Shown in pieces: positions 13,557-25,600 of a stretch of DNA of 64,000 nucleotides. The translations under genes were made by a program, and so were the position numbers. This DNA comes from Sphagnum compactum. Lineage: Eukaryota; Bryophyta; Sphagnopsida; Sphagnales. The stretch's first letter is position 1. Every line of letters begins with the position of its first letter. The notes under the pieces are model-generated. The model worked only from the letters and a program-made list of their open reading frames with translations. It was not told the DNA's origin and ran no database searches. Where the stretch lies: NCBI GenBank assembly GCA_965153455.1, contig OZ234498.1:8060001-8124000 (forward strand). Reading direction: 5' to 3'.

Positions 13557-13710
13557 CACTACTACAAAATGTGGGTGCAGTTCACTAGTCCCCGTTCACT
13601 ACACCAGTGAATTCACTGTTTCTTCATTGGTCCCCATTCACTACAACTAATGAAATCACTCAAAATCCAGTGAAATCATTTGGCATACATGGACACCTTT
13701 TGTTGTAGTG
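13557..13710. mobile_element. 154-bp CACTA-type MITE with TAG target duplication
   Basis: The left end reads CACTACTACAAAATGTG. The right end, reverse-complemented, reads CACTACAACAAAAGGTG, so the termini form near-identical inverted repeats starting CACTA. The 3 bases before (TAG, 13554-13556) equal the 3 bases after (TAG, 13711-13713), as expected for CACTA/EnSpm elements, which make 3-bp duplications. The interior repeats TTCACTA-type motifs and has no coding capacity, so it is a non-autonomous derivative. Intact ends and duplication argue for a fairly recent insertion. Confidence 0.8.
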
Positions 13711-16700
13711 TAGTCTTTAAATGGTAGGAGTGTTTATTATATCATGAAGAGGAAACTAAAAATGGTGAAGTAGTTGGTGGTTATGGAAGGTGCCACATAA
13801 TGCTTTGTAAGGTCATTTGAATAGGGTACATGGCAATTTAATGGTAAATGTGCCCAATTTAAGATGGATGCAATTATCCTTCTTAATACACTTGAGTTGT
13901 TTGAAGACTAAGTTTGGACATTATTAATCAAGTTTGGCAATGTAATAAGATGCAATTAAGCTTTATTATCCAATAATGACAAATATCAAATGTATAGTGC
14001 AAGATTCCATCTTCCATTCGCTAGTATATTGTGGTTTCCAACATGATAATTGAATTTTTTATGATCAAGGTGATACATTGAGGTTCAATTCTTAAATGTA
14101 GTTTAACAATACAATGTAATATAATGACATTATTTTATTGTGGAATATATTTCACAATTTGGCAAATTATTTCAAGGTGATTTTGCAAGTTATGGACTTG
14201 CAACACTTTCATATGCAACTTTTTACACACATTTCAAAGTGTCATATATCAAAAGGTATTAGAATAATATATCCATGTCTTAGGGTGTTTTGTTTCGATG
14301 TATAATAAATGATTTATAATTATGAAGTGTATCGATGTTTCAAATGTAGTATATCAATTATCAATGTTTCAAATGATTTTTGAGTGATGCCCATTGTTTA
14401 ATGTTTCACATGTTCGATTGTGAAACATTAAAATGATCATGCATGACACATCTTGGAATATCTAACCAAGAGGAGATTAAATAAAAATTAATTTAAATGA
14501 TTATGATTAGGGTTGATTTTCAATATAATGATTCATTGCGATGGACTTTTAAAAAAAAAATGGTGATTACATCCCAATTTAATGTTTTGTTGAACATATA
14601 AGTTTGAAGCAATGTTCAACATCTTAACCTTTGTTAAAGGCATACAAACAATTTGGTCAACTTCAAATAGACATGTGAATTAAAAGAAAAACCCCATGTT
14701 CTGCAACTTCAATTTGTGATTAGAAATTGGTCACAAATCACTCTAACAATTAAATCTTCCATTAGCTACATAAGTCTAGTTGTTCCCAACATTAATCATA
14801 AATAGTGATTCAACATGACATCAACATAGTGCACATGGATGAAGTACAATCAATCATATATTTTTCCATGTATTGACCATATAGTTCTTTATTACTAATT
14901 ACCATAATTTGCAATTACATTGTTGAACAATTACATGTTGACATGTGGCATAATTTTAAATTTTCATAAAAACACAAAAATAAAATAATACAAGTTTAAA
15001 TCTTGGCCGCATGGCCTAAGCCATGTGGCACTTGGGCTACACCTAAAGTCCAATAACCTATGTGGCAACTAATTAGGAATATCTTATTTCATTTTGGATT
15101 TTGCCTTTAACATTGAATTTTTTTGTTAAAGGTATAAATCTTTGGACTAATTAGAGCCATAGGCATCCTAGTAATTATTTAGTTACTAATGGTAAACTTA
15201 TTATGCTTTACCAAAGGGATGAAGCTGATGGGATTAATTAGTTCATGTTGATGAGTGGTTGGTTGTAATCCACCCAATCACATAGGAGATTTCTAGGAAG
15301 GATTAGGATAAAGACCTATTTTCATGGGGTCAATGTGGGCCTTGTGTGGTTTTGTGGGAGAAGGAAGATTAAAAAGATGAGATGAGGACTTAGGAGGATT
15401 CTATTCCATTTGATTGGGGTATTGTAATTTTGGAGTTTGGGTTATGAGAGTTTTTTCTTAGAAATGTGTTGTATGTGTAATATTAGAGAGGGGAAAGGAG
15501 CAATGAATTGTATTGCACTTGTGTGTATTTCATGGAAAATGATTAAAAGATTCCAAAATGTTTTGTGTAAATTTATCCTATTATAAGTATAATAGAAGAA
15601 GGGAAAGTATAATATATTAGTATAATATATAACTTTTTCATACTTTTGTATTAGTTCTTTTTTCTATAAATGTTATGTGTTATCTACTCTCTTAGTTAGT
15701 TTGTGGAGTAGGAATTAAGTCATGCCATAGGATGGTAACTACCAATGTATGGCAGCAATAGGGAGGTAATTTGGATGTTGGAGCTTTAAGGGAAATGAAA
15801 GAGTGCTACAGACGGTAGGCAACAAATCTAGATGGTATGTAGGCACTATAGATCATAGACGACATCTCCAAAGGGTCTATAGACATTGTAGATGGGGGTA
15901 GCAAACACTATAGGCCTATAGACCCCCCCTCCCCCTAGGGTATAATAATTATGCTTGAAGATACTTTGCAGGATTTGGAAGGTATCTTCTAGCCTTTCCT
16001 TCAATTACATTTCTTTGTATGTTGAACTACCTTACCAAGTTTCATTAGTTGGATTAGTGACCCTTCTAGATGGTAGGATTATCATTTGAAGAGAAATCAT
16101 TTCTTTCTATTTATTCATTACCCTTTATATGAACTATTATCTACTATTATTTGAATAGTTATAACAAAGTTAATAAATGATAGTAACTATTTTGGAAGGT
16201 ATAAGTAACTTGCATTTGATTTCCCTGACATTGCCTTCATGAGAATGGTAATGTTTGGGGATCACATTTTTGCCCTTCTACATATTATATTTGTTCATCT
16301 CAAATGGCACTTCCATTTTGATGTTTTTATGTTCTTTTTATATTATAACAGTGCATTTCATTACATAATTTAGAAAATTAAGATGGAACACAAACCATAT
16401 GGGATAAACATTTTAATCACAACCTAGTTGTAATTTAGTCACAACCTAGTCACAATTATTACTTACTAGCAATTACTTACCTACTTACCTATTTAATTAT
16501 TACCTAGTTACCTACCTAACCTAAAGGGCCATTCACACCTAATATTAACTAAACGAAACTTAGTGGTACGAAACCTAAATGAAATAGGGCATTCACATAT
16601 GGTATGTTAGGTAATGTGAAATATGAGGTGGTTGCTTTACTAGCAATGCATGTTAACATAATGTTACTACCACCAAATCTATGTAATTTCCTAGATTTGT

Positions 16701-17320
16701 GATCCAAATTGTTTTGTTACATAAAATTGCCGAAAATGGCAAAATAATTCAATGTTAAGTTGTTTACCCCCTAACCCCTTCTCATCTGTGCGCCCAAGCT
16801 TCATGGATGCAACATTATGTTGCAAGAGTTTCTTACAAGAAACACACATAAATAGCATAAAATGTGTTTAAAATTTTGTTTCTAAAATGTTTCCTAAAGT
16901 ATAGTTCTAAAATGTATGTGTTGTCTAATTCTATAGAAGTGAATGACTACACAGAAAAGTGTGATGGAGTTGTTTAGAAGCACAATTTCATGTTTCGAAT
17001 ATGGGACAAACTTTCAACATAAGCCTTCTTGAATCTTTGTCTTCCATCTTCAAGCACTACTTCATGCTTCATGTTTTATTTCAATCATGTTTCACTCAAA
17101 GAATTTTGCATAGACATAAAATAAATACATCAAACTTGAACAAATTGTTGCTACAAATTGCAATCAAATAATGTTGCACATAAGACAAAACACACAATAC
17201 ATACCTTATGGAATTGTTGTTACAAATGCAAACTAAAAATTTAGCATGGTTGTTCAACATTATGACCTCACAATGTTGAAGGAATTTCAACAAACAAGAC
17301 AAACAATGGCAAGAAGAACC
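13711..17320. other. AT-rich intergenic DNA, no gene seen
   Basis: No coding region was recognised. Near 15.3-15.6 kb a T/G-rich stretch resembles the degenerate end of an LTR retrotransposon, but no paired repeat or coding relic was found. Positions 15,800-15,930 contain irregular TATAGA/TAGATGG repeats. At 16,460-16,530 a run of TTACCTAC-like motifs recalls the GGTAG units seen at 0.2-0.33 and 30.2 kb. Confidence 0.5.
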
Positions 17321-17337
17321 AAACTCCACATTCACTT

Positions 17338-18070
17338 CCAAGGGAGATCCAGTCCAAGAAACCTTGCCAATTAATTGGGAGCATGTAGAAGTTCTTGCAT
17401 TGGTTGATGCAAAGAAACATGAGCATATTGATGTTCTTGATGAAGTAGACCCTTGTGATCAATTCCAAACAATAATGACAAAGTGGAAAAAGGTTTTAAC
17501 ATGTGTGTGATGAAAACATGATGCTTTCAACATGTGAAGAATGGACTCGCCTGTAAAGATAGGTGGTGAACATTAAGTAGTGACTTTGAGATTTTTTTGA
17601 TTACATGGTAGGAACAAGCCGTAAAAAAATTTATTAATCATTGAACCTTCAAGAAAAATTAAGATTGCATTTGTTTCGTCAATATGACCATGGGATGTGT
17701 GACAAGATGCACGAGTTTTTGGGCAGAAGACCACTTTACTAACCTCCTCACATTAGAGATTTGATGGGTGACTTGGATAGTGTATACAAACCAACAAAAG
17801 GTTTTACACTAAAAGATCCAATAAACTTGAATGGAGATATTAAAGATTATATGTCCATGCCCTTGCCCATAAGTTGCAAAAACACCACATCAATAGTCCC
17901 ACTCCCAATTTCAAACTAACTAATTCCAAATCAAGAAGGCCCAATGCCAGCCCTGCAAATCCCAAAACCCAATCCAAGAACTGCATTTTCAATCAACAAG
18001 AAATGAGTACAAGAATATGGTCAATCAATTGAGAGCACATGTGTCAAAAGGAAGTATTCCTCAACTCACA
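17338..18070 (+). pseudogene. Relic of the Myb/SANT-like protein of a PIF/Harbinger element
   Basis: Translation from about 17370 gives NWEHVEVLALVDAKKHEH, then DEVDPCDQFQTIMTKWKKV. This is the trihelix/Myb-SANT pattern (NWS..EV.AL..AK...; W.K) of the accessory protein that accompanies PIF/Harbinger transposases. Frame-broken continuation follows with DKMHEFLGRRPLY and HIRDLMGDLDSVYKP. Many stops and shifts make it non-functional. It lies plus-strand, convergent with the transposase relic at 18.9-19.7 kb, so the two probably come from one element. Confidence 0.55.
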
Positions 18071-18884
18071 AAAATATGGTAGAAGCAATGAACAAAAGGA
18101 GTTAGCTAATGGTTAGCTCCATTAATTGCTTGAATGCAACAAGCCTCTTCATTGAGAAGAGACAATCAAAGACACCAAAACTAATGTTATAAAAGTAGTT
18201 GGATTACAACATGTCAAGAGAAAATGATTTGAAAACATTACATGTGGGTTTAATGAGTGTCATTACTAATTTCACAAATGTGATGAATTTATCCTTAATA
18301 AATAGAAACCCAATGCCAACATGACAACTACAACTCCTACACAACAAGAACAACTAGGTTACATGTTACAACCAAATTCCATTCATAAGATCAATGAGAA
18401 ATAATAAGCATTATTCAAATATCAACAATTTTTGCACACTAGAAACAATCATTTAACTGGCATTTAACAATGTAGAACTTTGATTGATTTGCTCAAAAGT
18501 CCATTGAGATTGAATAAACACTCAAGATGACTTACAATATAAATAATACTATGAGTACTATATGCAATTTTGGATTAAGATTCAATTGGAGCTAAGCAAT
18601 GACATTTCATTTTACATTTGAATTGGTGTCATGCATATGCATGCTAATTTTAGGTAGAATAAAAAGTAGGGGCAAAAACTTATACTTCAATTTCATTGTC
18701 GGCCAAGGTAAATCGTCAATCCCCTTAGAAGCAATTATCCATATTGCTTTCAGGCTTCCATGCCATGTTGTGTCGACTCAATATGAATTAGGTGCACAAG
18801 ATGTATTGGCCAATGTTTTAGTTGAGAATCTTTTTATGATTCAATCTCAATGATGCACATCAATCACTGAATGTGAAATTCACT

Positions 18885-19700
18885 TTCAAACCTCAACATG
18901 TTGTGCAAATTGCAAGCATGTAGGACACATCAAGAATCAAAATCAAAGGGAGTTTAAACTTCCCAAGTAACTTTTTGAATTTTTTTTCCATAGTTCTGAA
19001 TGTGTTTTCTACAACAAAATGTTCGTGCTTGTGATTCCGGTTATATAACATCTCAAGTACACTATGTTGACCATCTTCTTTGAATGGAGTCATAATCTAA
19101 GAATGAGAAGGTAACCTTTGTCACCAAGAAGATAGGGTGGAATATCAATACATGTGCCCTTGTCCATGTCTAACAACCCTCTCTACATAGTTTTCTTGTA
19201 CATAGATGATAGCCTCAACGCATGAAAATCATTGACAAACCTAGGTAATCCCACATAAACATTAGCGAACCTTTTGTTACACTCAACTACTACTTGAAGA
19301 ATCATGTTATATCTTGTTTTAAAATAATAGTAATCCTTTGCATAAGGTTCAATGGGTTTAGTAATAGAAATATGAATATTGTCAATTGCTCCTTGAACAC
19401 AAGGTAAACCACACCAATGTTTAAATTGCTCCATGACAACTTGCATCTAAGGAATTGTTGGCCATCAAATCAAATATCAAGGCAAAAGATTGATGGCAAG
19501 AACAAATTCATGAAGACCTAGAGAGATAGTAATCTTATTGGTGGCAAATAATTCACTACAAATGATGAGACTTGCACTTTGAGCTAACTTGTAAATGGAA
19601 CATGCTTTCCAAATTTCCACAAGAATGGCATTTCAATACTTGGTATCTTACTTGGTATCCCGTCAATTTGTAACAATGTGGATTTGCTCATTTGAAAGCT
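18885..19700 (-). pseudogene. Degenerate PIF/Harbinger (HARBI1-like, DDE_Tnp_4) transposase
   Basis: The minus strand over 19183-19446 reads HWCGLPCVQGAIDNIHISI, then KPIEPYAKDYYYFKTRYN, LQVVVECNKRFANVYVG and FVNDFHALRLSSMYK. This is the conserved GLP.V.GAID.THI / F..V.VG.PGS.ND..L core of Harbinger nucleases. After a break, 19093-19183 gives GDKGYLL and MTPFKEDGQ. Then 18893-19070 gives YNRNHKHEHFVVENTFRTM and KKFKKLLGKFK, the usual HRR..VE.AFG.LK.RF tail with decayed residues. The catalytic D of AIDNIH and the D of VND are visible. Several frame breaks and stops show a dead copy. No terminal inverted repeats were found. Confidence 0.75.
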
Positions 19701-19830
19701 TTCTACTCACCTTGCATCATCATATTCAATGGCATTTCAATACTTGGTATCTCGTCAATTTGTAACAATGTGGATTTGCTCATTTGAAAGCTTTCTACCC
19801 ACCTTTCATCATCATATTCAATCATGAAAA
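19627..19830. repeat. Tandem duplication of about 105 bp
   Basis: The block starting GGCATTTCAATACTTGGTAT at about 19627 recurs at about 19732. Both copies continue through GTCAATTTGTAACAATGTGG and end near TCATCATATTCAATC. The first copy has an extra internal TTACTTGGTAT-like repeat. Few differences separate the copies, so the duplication is young. It lies at the 5' edge of the Harbinger transposase relic. Confidence 0.75.
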
Positions 19831-20850
19831 GTTGAGAGAACCAAGTGGTAAATCTAGGTTTTACCCAATGCCCAAGATCTTAATTTAAAAAAACCTAAAC
19901 CATGTTTTCTGAACTAGTGCTAATTTTGTGTCACCAACTTGTTTGAGCAAGGAACCTAACTACATTGATTGCCATAAATAAATGATGGTGCCTCTCACCT
20001 TTGGAATTTTTTTGATATTCCAAATGGCTATACACCCATAATCGTAGATTTCAAAACCCTATTTTCTTAGTGAAATACGAGCCATAAGAGCACTGTTGAA
20101 CAATTATGGTTCGAAAACATGATTTTAAATTTGAAATGGTTAAAAAATAGAATAGGGAATGTGCACTATTCAATAGTGGACAATCTGTTTCTAGGATTTT
20201 AGATGTTTGCTTTTAGGATGTAAATTGTTAACTCAAAGGCCACAAAGTGTACGATTTGTTCGTTTTCCAATATATTGGAACCCTGCCCCCAATCCCCCAA
20301 AAAAAAATTTCTGAAAGCATATCTTGCTAAATTATTGACTGATTAACATGATTTTTTGTGGCATTGGAAGCACAAGGTGGCAAATGTTCTTTGAGCTGCA
20401 AAAGCAAGGAGGTGTGTGTGTATGAAGATTCTAACCTTCTTGAAGCTGCTAATAAGTGTTCAGTCATAGACATAGTTACCCTAATACCAACTTCATTCGA
20501 GAGCTATGGCAATCTTCAATACCAGTTATATATCTCTCTCACGAAAGCCAAAATGGAGTATTGGGCACTATTACCAAGAGCAGGTAGTTATGAAATTGAA
20601 GAAAAAAAATTCCACAAATCTACCAAACCCTATTCACCTCTCCTATTAATTAATTAGATGAGGTGCTTCCCAAGTTCATTTTTTATTTTTATTTTTTTGC
20701 AACAAGCCAATTTGATTGGCCCACCACTCAAAAAAAAAAAAAAAAAACTATGGAGGCTCCCCAAAATAGAAGGTTCTATTTTTGAAGTATAGAGTTCATA
20801 CCCTTTGACCCAACTATATAGGTGAAAAAGGAGGACACCAATCGCCAAAG
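19831..20850. other. AT-rich spacer, no gene supported
   Basis: An open frame at 20358-20657 (+, 99 codons) shows no recognised domain, and nothing around it suggests an exon. A 17-A run lies near 20732. I see nothing else of note. Confidence 0.4.
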
Positions 20851-21080
20851 CATGTGGGATGAAAGTGAGGTGCTACAGAGAACATGATGGGAACCCATTG
20901 GAACTTAAAGGGAACGTAGTGGGAACCCCCCCTCCACCCCCCCCCCCAAGTTAAAAGGAAAAAAAGCAAGGCATCTTGAGTGCATGCTTGTTGGGCCTTC
21001 CCATTGGCTGCATGAGATTTCTCTTCCCAAAAGAGTTCGTGGCTGGCCTTGGCTAATACCCCTTGCAAAGAACACCATAC
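20851..21080 (+). repeat. Dispersed repeat family B, copy 1
   Basis: The sequence GAACATGATGGGAACCCATT, followed by GGAACTTAAAGGGAACGTAG, a C-rich patch, and later TTCCCAAAAGAGTTCGTGGC, is homologous to 35341-35600 (same strand) and in part to 38160-38310 (opposite strand). Spaced GGGAAC motifs are the hallmark. Class unknown. Confidence 0.55.
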
Positions 21081-21930
21081 CTGTTGAGCACACATTTTAA
21101 CTGTTAGTTCACTCAATATAAGTAAGAAAAAAATAAAATCAGAACACCAAATCCCAGCAATTTCATTGGTCATAAAAATTATTTTTCTGCACACCTACAC
21201 ACAAGCCTATTATATACAACACCATAAGTACAATTAGTACACTAATACTATGACCCTTGTTTGTTGGGTTCAAAACTCTTTGAAGGTTTCAAAGAGCAGC
21301 CCCAAATCAGAATCTGTTTTTCAGATTTGGTTCTTTGATTTTTGTACAAAGAGACCGAATAAGATCACAATTGATTCCAAATGTTCGTTGTTCCATATCC
21401 ACTCCCATATCAAGTCCTATTTGTTACTTCGATTTGTTTGTTTGTCGCCCCTTCCAACTTCCAACAAAGATGCACTTGAAAGGCTCGCAAGGGGTGGTTT
21501 TTATTGGTGAAACTTCACATCCCGGTGACCAAAAACAAAAAAGCCAGTGTGTGAATCATACAAAGGATTTTGGGGGCCAGGGGGGGGGGGATGGCTAGGT
21601 TTGGAGGATTTTTTGGGTTGTTGAAATTGCTAGATTTTAAACAATAGGTTCAAAAATGTTACCAAAATATAGCAAAAATTCTAAGTTTTGGCTAAATCCT
21701 CCAGTAGTAGATGATCACCAGACTACTTACCTCACAAAATTGAAAAAGGAAACCTTTTGGTGAGGTTTTTCCTCAAACCATTTACCTCAGAAATTGAAAA
21801 AGCATAAAGAAACATGATGCTGGAATACATTTTGCTTCCATTCTTTTGGGTTACCAAAATCAAATTGGGCATCTTTTTGAAACTTTGGTTGTCTAGCAGG
21901 ATTGACAGACTGCATCAGTTTCATGTTTGT
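21081..21930. other. Non-coding spacer with G-tract
   Basis: Overlapping ORFs around 21250-21600 have no recognised content. A run of ten G occurs near 21581-21590. The sequence TTTTGGCTAAATCCTCCAGT near 21685 followed by GATGATCACC is an arm of the AGCCAAATTTGGCT family described elsewhere. Confidence 0.4.
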
Positions 21931-22160
21931 TGTTGGCCTTTGCCCACCAAGGCAAGGATATTGTGTTTAGATTCATTATAGAGTATAATACTAGCTTAAG
22001 GGATTTTGGCCTCTAGGTAGTAAAAGTCTATTTTTATATGAGGATTTCTGAAAGATTGAGAGATTTTGGCTCGTGTTGAAACTTGAGATTAGTTATAGAG
22101 TTATGATATTTTGCAAGATTTTGGTTTCTCTTAGAGGGTTTTTTTTTTTTTTTTGGAGTA
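21931..22160 (+). repeat. Dispersed repeat family A, copy 1 (truncated)
   Basis: It starts TGTTGGCCTT and contains CCAAGGCAAGGATATTGTG, then TTTAGATTCATTATAGAGTA, GCTTAAGGGATTTTGGCC, GTGTTGAAACTTGAGATTAG and AAGATTTTGGTTTCT. The same string of blocks occurs at 46879-47206 (+) and 58876-59184 (-). This copy breaks off in a T-run. The TG start suggests an LTR, but the CA end and target duplication are not proven. Confidence 0.6.
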
Positions 22161-25100
22161 AGTTTGTGATTAGTACATTAGGCATATTCATCACCTTTTC
22201 CCTCACTACAGACTGTAGCAGCTACCATCATCAACCTAAGCCATGGCACTTCCACAATGCACACAACACCTCAATTGGGTAGATGGTAGTGTTGTTGTTG
22301 GTTCAAAGAAATGAATTAGAACAATCTCCATTCTTTTTTCCCTCACAAAACTTTGTTTTTTGGTTCTGATTCCACACCTAAACAGAATCAAAACCCTGGT
22401 TCCAAGTCCAGTTCTGTTAAATAAAAATAAAATGAAAATCATGCTCCGGTTCTGAGTTATGGGTCTGAAGCAAATGAGACCCAAATACAGGTCAACTTTC
22501 ACATGCCCAAGAAAGAACCGGCGGTTCTTACCTGCTCAGAACCGCCCCAGCCTTGGTGGATGGCCTGCTGCTACAGCCTGGGTTCCAAGTAACTGGAAAC
22601 CCTAATACCTAGAGTACTCAATCACAGTGTCGTGTACCTTGCTGCTACACTTTGATTAGTGTGCACATGATCACTTCCCCACTTCATATTATTCTTCATA
22701 CATTTTCCACCGAATCTGCCAAGTTTGGAGGAGTCCAGATTTCCTCCAGATCCTTTAAAAATTTTGTCAACTTGTTGGGCGCTTCCAGCCCTCCTGCGGC
22801 CTGCTGGTGCTGGGTGCTAGGAGTAGTTGGGGATGGGCATCAAACAATCGTTAAGTACTGGAAAACTCAATCAAACTTATTCAAAATCCTTGATTCTAGG
22901 CGGCAGGCATGGCAGTTCATGTAATAATTATCTTTGGGATCAGCGCTTTCGTGAACTGCTGCTGCGGGGCGCAGTTGTGCGCTTCCTTCGTGGAGCCAAA
23001 GTAGTAGCTACACTGCATTACCCATTTGCAAGGGACAAAGACAAAGCAGCGTAGCTAAAGTTTGTTTCAAAATAGTTCTTGGACATGTGTCAGAAGAAAG
23101 AAGAAGACGAAGAAGCTCTGATTGAAATCACACTGGCATGCTTATCTACTGGACTACTTACTGATCTAGAATATGGTTCTTCCTATAGAGGAGGAGGAGT
23201 AGTAGTAGTAGTAGTAGTAGTATGATGCAACAAACAGTTTCTCTTTTAAGGAATTTTGTGATGTAGTCAAAGTGGTGATCATTCACAAAATAATTTAACC
23301 AAACTTAAGACAAGAATATGGTGATTTTCTGAAAAATACATTCTGAAATTTTGGTGACTAGAAAACCTGAAACTCACCTTTATAACCATTTTTAAAAAAG
23401 TGACAACTTGTGAAGTTTTGCCTTTAAAAAGAACCTGTGATAATCAGGGGTTATTTTATTATATTTTATTTCATTTCATTAATTTATAGATTTTGACTAT
23501 TGCACATTGATGGCAACAACTTTTTAGATTTATGTGCTAAAAATAGTGAGCAATCAAAATGTAATTACTAACTATCCAAGGATTTTTTAAAACTATGTCT
23601 AAATATGGTGATTTGTTTTTTTTTTAATTTTCCTTTTTTTGGCTCGAAAAGTGGTGGTTTTAATAAAAGAAGGAATAAGCAACCAAATATTCTCATTTCC
23701 AAAAAACGTTAAACCCCAAGATGCAAGAAATTATCAAAAAAAAATGTTGGTAATAAATAATGATTCATAACACATGTGTGATAAAAACTTTGTGGTTTCA
23801 TCCATTACAAGTTACGTTCATCCTTCCTAACTTATCACAAACTATGATATTTGGGGTGATATCCTAACCATGCAATATTTGGGTTGAATTCCAAATATCA
23901 CATGAATGATATTTTGAGCTCAAATATGGATATCATGTCAATGAGGAATTTTGTTTTTCAAAATTAATTTAAAAGTTAGGTTATAAAAAAAAAAGTTTGA
24001 AGGTTTGAGGTGACCATCACTTAAACTTTATGAATAATGTTATTGTCTGTTAAGGATAAAATTATTTTAGCTTAACTAACCTAGTGAGCTTTCTCATGTA
24101 AAAGGAGGAAAACCTTTGTTGTTCATCTTGTAATTATACATGTGAAATCATGGAATTCTAAAACTTTAAAATCACATCATCTAAAAAACAAAACCTTTAC
24201 TTATATTTTTCCCAAATGAAACAAATTTCAATTATCTCTACAAGGCAATTCATGTTAACAACCTCAAGATGAAGAACCATTTGAACCATAAAAACACCAA
24301 TAAATCAATTGCATTCAATGTTTAGAAATTATCTTGAAGTCAAACCTACCTGTGAAGACCATCTAAAACTCATGTTTAAAAAATATTTTATGAATGAAGA
24401 TGCAATTGTTTTTGCTTGGTCTTTATAAGAAAATGTTAGTCATTACCATTGGTTGCATGAACCATTGGATGGTTTACCCCAAAAACAACAATTACCTTAC
24501 ATTGTAAAAATTGTGACACAATTTCAAAAAAAATTGACTATGATTAATCTTCATCACTCGTTGTGTAAAGTAGTTTTAAAGGAGAGGGTAATATCATGGA
24601 CATTAAACATTAAAAGAAGTTTTTATGAAACATCATGCAACATCATGCTAGTAATATCTAAAAGCATATCATATAGTAAGCCTAAAACAACATCATCTAA
24701 AGCTCCAATGTCTACTTTCCTCATGTGGTAAATCAGTTTTTTCTAGGTTGTTCATTGCTTTTACAGAATTTGTTTTACTTACATGCAGCTCTTCAAATCT
24801 ATTATTAAAAGTTCTCCACCTCTTTTAAAATACTAATATCTAGTGGTCTACCACCATCAAAAGACATTATTGTCATCTGGCATTCTTCAAAAGTTTTGTG
24901 CTAGCCATTGAAGCTTTCAACTAATATATTGTGGATTGTTGGTGTTTGTATCCATTTATTAATAGTTACAAGGCTTCCTCTAATCTAGTTGATAGGTGCT
25001 TAATTGGACCATTGCTTGCACTTCTCACTGCTTGTTCACTAACACCAACATGTTGGCATGAAGTGGATGGCTTAAAACCTTCCTCAAGCACCCTCAACCA

Positions 25101-25290
25101 AAATTGGAATTTTTCATGTACATTATAAACATTTCAACTTAATAACTCCAATAGGAAATACATGAAACACATAAATGGAACTTCAACATCAACTTTTCCA
25201 AAACATATATGGTAACCAAAGGCCTCAACCTCCTTTAATGTGCACATTGATAACCAACCTTCAATTGAGACTATGTTTTCATAGCTCACT
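22161..25290. other. Mixed intergenic DNA with a GC-richer patch at 22.5-23.05 kb
   Basis: A near-perfect palindrome AGAACCGGCGGTTCT lies near 22515. Positions 22,560-23,055 are GC-richer (GCTGCTGCGGGGCGCAGTTG and similar) and may be an old exon or promoter, but I recognise no product. An AGT trinucleotide run lies near 23197-23222. Around 23,230-23,420 are arms resembling the AGCCAAATTTGGCT family (GTCAAAGTGGTGATCATTC). From 23.4 to 25.3 kb the DNA is AT-rich with no recognised coding. Confidence 0.45.
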
Positions 25291-25293
25291 ACA

Positions 25294-25600
25294 TTATTGC
25301 CAACTCATAGTCCCAAAAAATTTGCATTTCACCTTGCATTTAATATTCAAACATTGTGAAATATACCCTGCTTGGAATGTCCTTTTGCTTAACACAATCA
25401 TGTTAGTAAGGACTATCATGATCTTACAAATATCTTTAACATTATTCGTGACCTTCAGGAGCAAGCTACCATCATCCATCATCAAGACCTTATTGTCTAA
25501 GAGCAAGAACAAGAGCCTAGTTATGAGATTATGCAAAGTCCGTTCCTTGACTCCTTGAGCAAGTTTCTTCACTTGGAATGTCTAAAGAACATTAAAACAA
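25294..25600 (-). pseudogene. MOR1/XMAP215-like gene fragment
   Basis: The minus strand reads TFQVKKLAQGVKERTL, HNLITRLLFLLLDNKV and MMDDGSLLLKV. It matches from memory a conserved segment near the C-terminus of plant MOR1/GEM1 (XMAP215/TOG family microtubule polymerase), where the family has TFQ..KLA.AVKE.TL, LIT.LLLWLLDE.V and DGSQLLKALN. The TFQ start is preceded by TTCTTTAG, an acceptor-like sequence, so this may be one exon. Homology fades after LLLKV. No neighbouring MOR1 exons were recognised, so it is a stray fragment: a captured exon or the last remains of a pseudogene. Confidence 0.65.

Noticed and set aside
15300-15560. LTR-like T/G-rich stretch
   Set aside because: No second copy, primer-binding site or coding relic was found within the window.
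20358-20657. 99-codon plus-strand frame
   Set aside because: No recognised domain, no neighbouring exons and no leader-like sequence.
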